From assembly GCA_934654605.1 (NCBI GenBank), contig CAKUGH010000067.1, positions 1 through 7,454 on the forward strand: 7,454 nt of DNA, given 5' to 3'. The DNA comes from an uncultured Collinsella sp. (GTDB lineage: Bacteria; Actinomycetota; Coriobacteriia; Coriobacteriales; Coriobacteriaceae). Below the pieces are notes generated by a model. The model made no database searches and was not told the origin of the DNA. It saw nothing but the letters and a program-made list of their open reading frames with translations. A program made the translations under genes and the position numbers. Shown here piece by piece: positions 5,173-7,454 of this stretch (within the stretch, counting starts at the first letter, position 1; the number at the start of each line of letters is the position of its first letter).

Positions 5173-7454
5173 ATGATTCTCAACGGACCGGGAATTAGCT
5201 ATACCGAGCCCGACATCGGTGCGGAGTTTGTGCCGCCGCTGCCGGAGCATCCGCGCGAGGCCATCGTCAAGCTGTGCGAGCACTGCACCAACCGCCTGCT
5301 TCACCGCGACGAGCTGCTGGGCTACGAGTACTGGTCGTTTGCCGAGGCCGCGACCGATGAGCAGGCCGAAGTGCTCTGCAAGATGAAGATGCGCCGTCCC
5401 TACACGCTGCCCGAGATGGTCAAGCTCACCGGCATGCCCGAGGCCGATATCGAGAAGATGCTCGACGACATGAGCTACACGGGCTTGCTCGAGTACAACT
5501 GGGAAAACCCCGAGCGCGCCAAGCAGTGGGTGCTGCCCATGCTGGTGCCGGGTTCTGCCGAGTTCCTCAACATGCGCGTGAGCCAGCTCGAGGAGCACCC
5601 GGTCTACGCCAAGTTCTTTGAGCAGGCGTCCAAGGGCCCGCTGTCCAAGGCCACGCCGATGGTGCCGCCCGGAGGCGCCGGCATCGGCATGCACGTCATT
5701 CCGGTCGAGAAGGCCATCGACGCCACGAGCACCTCGGTGCCTATTGAGCATATCGAGCATTGGCTCGACAAATACGAGGGCAAGTATGCCGCCAGCACCT
5801 GCAGTTGCCGCGCGAGCCGTCGCGTGATGGGCGAGGGCTGCGCCGACGACCCGGCCGACTGGTGCATCGCCGTAGGAGATATGGCCGACTACGTGGTCGA
5901 GACCGACCGCGGCCATTACGTGACGCGCGACGAGGTCTACGACATCCTGCGCCAGGCCGAGGACAACGGCTTTGTGCACCAGATCACCAACATTGACGGC
6001 GAGAACAAGATCTTCGCCATCTGCAACTGCAACGTCAACGTGTGCTACGCCCTGCGCACCTCGCAGCTGTTCAACACGCCCAACCTGTCGCGCTCGGCCT
6101 ACGTCGCCAAGGTCGAGAAGGACAAGTGCGTGGCCTGCGGTCGCTGCGTTGAGGTGTGCCCGGCCGGCGCCGCCAAGCTGGGCCAGAAGCTCTGCAGCAA
6201 AAAGGCCGGCGGGCGCGTGCCCGAGTATCCGCGCCAGGAGCTGCCCGATGCCACCAAGTGGGACCACACCAAGTGGTCGCCCAACTACCGCAACGACAAC
6301 CGTATCGAGACGCACGAGTCCGGCACCGCTCCCTGCAAGACGGCCTGCCCTGCGCATGTTGCCGTTCAGGGCTATTTGAAGCTCGCGGCCCAGGGCCGCT
6401 ATGACGAGGCGCTGGCGCTCATCAAGCGCGAGAACCCGCTGCCCGCTATCTGCGGTCGCGTGTGCAACCGCCGCTGCGAGGACGCCTGCACCCGCGGTCG
6501 CGTGGACGCCGCCGTGGCCATCGACGAGGTCAAGAAGTTCATCGCCCAGCGTGATCTGGACGCTGCGACCCGCTATGTACCGCCTGTGGTGACGCCGACG
6601 CGCGCCGGCGGCTTCGACCAGAAGATCGCCATCATCGGCGCCGGCCCGGCCGGTCTGTCCTGCGCCTTTTACCTGGCCGAGAAGGGCTACAAGCCCGTCG
6701 TGTTCGAGAAGAACGAGCGGCCGGGCGGCATGCTCACCTACGGCATCCCCAGCTTTAAGCTGCAGAAGGACGTCATTGAGGCCGAGGTCGAGGTCATCCG
6801 CCTGATGGGCGCCGAGTTCCGCTATGGCGTGGAGGTCGGCCGCGACGTGACGCTCGACGAGCTACGCGCGCAGGGCTTTAAGGCCTTCTACGTGGCCATT
6901 GGCTGCCAGGGCGGCCGCCTTGCCGGTATTCCGGGCGAGGATGCCGAGGACGTGACCGTCGCCGTCGACTTCTTGCGCGAGGTCAACAGTGGCAAGATCG
7001 ACGCGCTGCCCGGTCGCACCATCGTGGTGGGCGGCGGCAACGTGGCCATCGACGTGGCCCGCAACGCCTGCCGCCTGGGTTCCGAGCACGTTGAGATGTT
7101 CTGCCTGGAGAGCGAGGCGCAGATGCCCGCCAGCGAGGAGGAGCGCCGCGAGGCCATCGAGGACGGCGCGCACATCAGCTGCGGTTGGGGCCCCAAGGAG
7201 GTCCATCTGGACGAGGCCGGTCACGTGTGCGGCATTACCTTTAAGCGCTGCACGCGTGTCTATGACGGCGAGGGCCGTTTTGCGCCCGAGTACGACGAGA
7301 ACGACCTGCGCCGCGTCGACGCCAATCGCGTAGTCATGTCGATCGGTCAGTCCATCGTGTGGGGCGACCTGCTGGCCGGCTCCAAGGTTGAGCTTGGCCG
7401 CGGCCAGGGTGCTCTCGCCGATCCCCAGACCTATCAGACCGCCGAGCCCGACAT
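5173..7454 (+). CDS. Multi-domain 4Fe-4S / FAD NAD(P)H oxidoreductase, GltD/NfnB-like (3' end outside window)
   Basis: The frame is open for 760 codons to the window edge. Start: ATG at 5173 with GAAGGGA 5 nt upstream. Residues 30-175 include CEHC (35-38) and a helical, winged-helix-like part (RPYTLPEMVKLTGMPEADI). Residues 205-295 carry a cysteine pattern CSC (210, 212), C223, C231, then CNC (284, 286) and C291, as seen in Fe-S proteins of anaerobes. A ferredoxin motif CxxCxxCxxxCP spans 319-330. Residues 385-440 match the Fe-S domain of glutamate synthase small subunit and dihydropyrimidine dehydrogenase (CKTACP, then ICGRVCNRRCEDAC). From 484 follows a GltD-type flavoprotein: FAD motif GAGPAG (489-494), GGMLTYGIPSFKL, and NAD(P)H motif GGGNVA (620-625). 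The enzyme is probably cytoplasmic, passing electrons between NAD(P)H, FAD and several clusters to an unknown partner. It is not ordinary GltD, which lacks the roughly 380-residue front. It is divergent from the TetR gene, with paired operators upstream. Confidence 0.9.
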   Translation, partial: MILNGPGISYTEPDIGAEFVPPLPEHPREAIVKLCEHCTNRLLHRDELLGYEYWSFAEAATDEQAEVLCKMKMRRPYTLPEMVKLTGMPEADIEKMLDDMSYTGLLEYNWENPERAKQWVLPMLVPGSAEFLNMRVSQLEEHPVYAKFFEQASKGPLSKATPMVPPGGAGIGMHVIPVEKAIDATSTSVPIEHIEHWLDKYEGKYAASTCSCRASRRVMGEGCADDPADWCIAVGDMADYVVETDRGHYVTRDEVYDILRQAEDNGFVHQITNIDGENKIFAICNCNVNVCYALRTSQLFNTPNLSRSAYVAKVEKDKCVACGRCVEVCPAGAAKLGQKLCSKKAGGRVPEYPRQELPDATKWDHTKWSPNYRNDNRIETHESGTAPCKTACPAHVAVQGYLKLAAQGRYDEALALIKRENPLPAICGRVCNRRCEDACTRGRVDAAVAIDEVKKFIAQRDLDAATRYVPPVVTPTRAGGFDQKIAIIGAGPAGLSCAFYLAEKGYKPVVFEKNERPGGMLTYGIPSFKLQKDVIEAEVEVIRLMGAEFRYGVEVGRDVTLDELRAQGFKAFYVAIGCQGGRLAGIPGEDAEDVTVAVDFLREVNSGKIDALPGRTIVVGGGNVAIDVARNACRLGSEHVEMFCLESEAQMPASEEERREAIEDGAHISCGWGPKEVHLDEAGHVCGITFKRCTRVYDGEGRFAPEYDENDLRRVDANRVVMSIGQSIVWGDLLAGSKVELGRGQGALADPQTYQTAEPD

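Noticed and set aside
3114..5198. 694-codon open frame on the + strand
   Set aside because: It lies antisense to the membrane protein and TetR genes and covers the terminator and operators. Its translation is low-complexity (Gly/Asp/Val/His-rich), with no family signature and no ribosome binding site. Long antisense frames are expected in GC-rich DNA.
4999..6357. 452-codon open frame on the - strand
   Set aside because: It is antisense to the oxidoreductase, whose frame carries clear Fe-S and FAD motifs. The antisense translation is Leu/Gly/Val/Ala/His-rich with no recognisable domain.

Overview
The window is GC-rich, with compact genes and strong GC preference at third codon positions. The proteins suggest a gut actinobacterium of the class Coriobacteriia, most likely Collinsella or a close relative. 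That assignment rests on protein style: a Trp-rich DUF5692-like membrane protein, a TetR regulator, and a long Fe-S/flavin oxidoreductase typical of strict anaerobes. No rRNA or marker gene supports it.

Layout. (1) 1-1032, + strand: the C-terminal half of the disaggregase ClpB, cut by the left window edge and followed by a strong intrinsic terminator (1079-1114). (2) 1167-1361, + strand: a 64-residue acidic, Pro/Ala/Lys-rich small protein with a clear ribosome binding site. (3) 1387-1451: a 65-bp element with perfect 25-bp inverted arms, lying between two convergent genes. (4) 1494-2996, - strand: a 500-residue single-pass membrane protein with an acidic disordered cytoplasmic half and an exported beta-rich half. 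(5) 3128-3166: an intrinsic terminator facing the - strand. (6) 3234-4241, - strand: a multi-pass membrane protein resembling DUF5692. (7) 4305-4985, - strand: a TetR/AcrR-family regulator, 63 bp upstream of the membrane protein and probably co-transcribed with it. (8) 4986-5172: a divergent regulatory region with two TTGAC-N5-GTCAA operators arranged as mirror images. (9) 5173 to the right edge, + strand: a multi-domain Fe-S/FAD/NAD(P)H oxidoreductase, open at the window end.

The part that hangs together as a possible system is 3234-7454. A TetR regulator and a membrane protein are divergent from a redox enzyme, with paired operators between them. The simplest inference is a ligand-inducible module in which the membrane protein moves or senses a compound and the oxidoreductase carries electrons to or from it or a dedicated partner. 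The substrate cannot be read from the sequence. The other genes look like ordinary housekeeping or lineage-specific genes. No intergenic stretch exceeds 300 bp, and I saw no rRNA, tRNA, CRISPR array or transposase gene.
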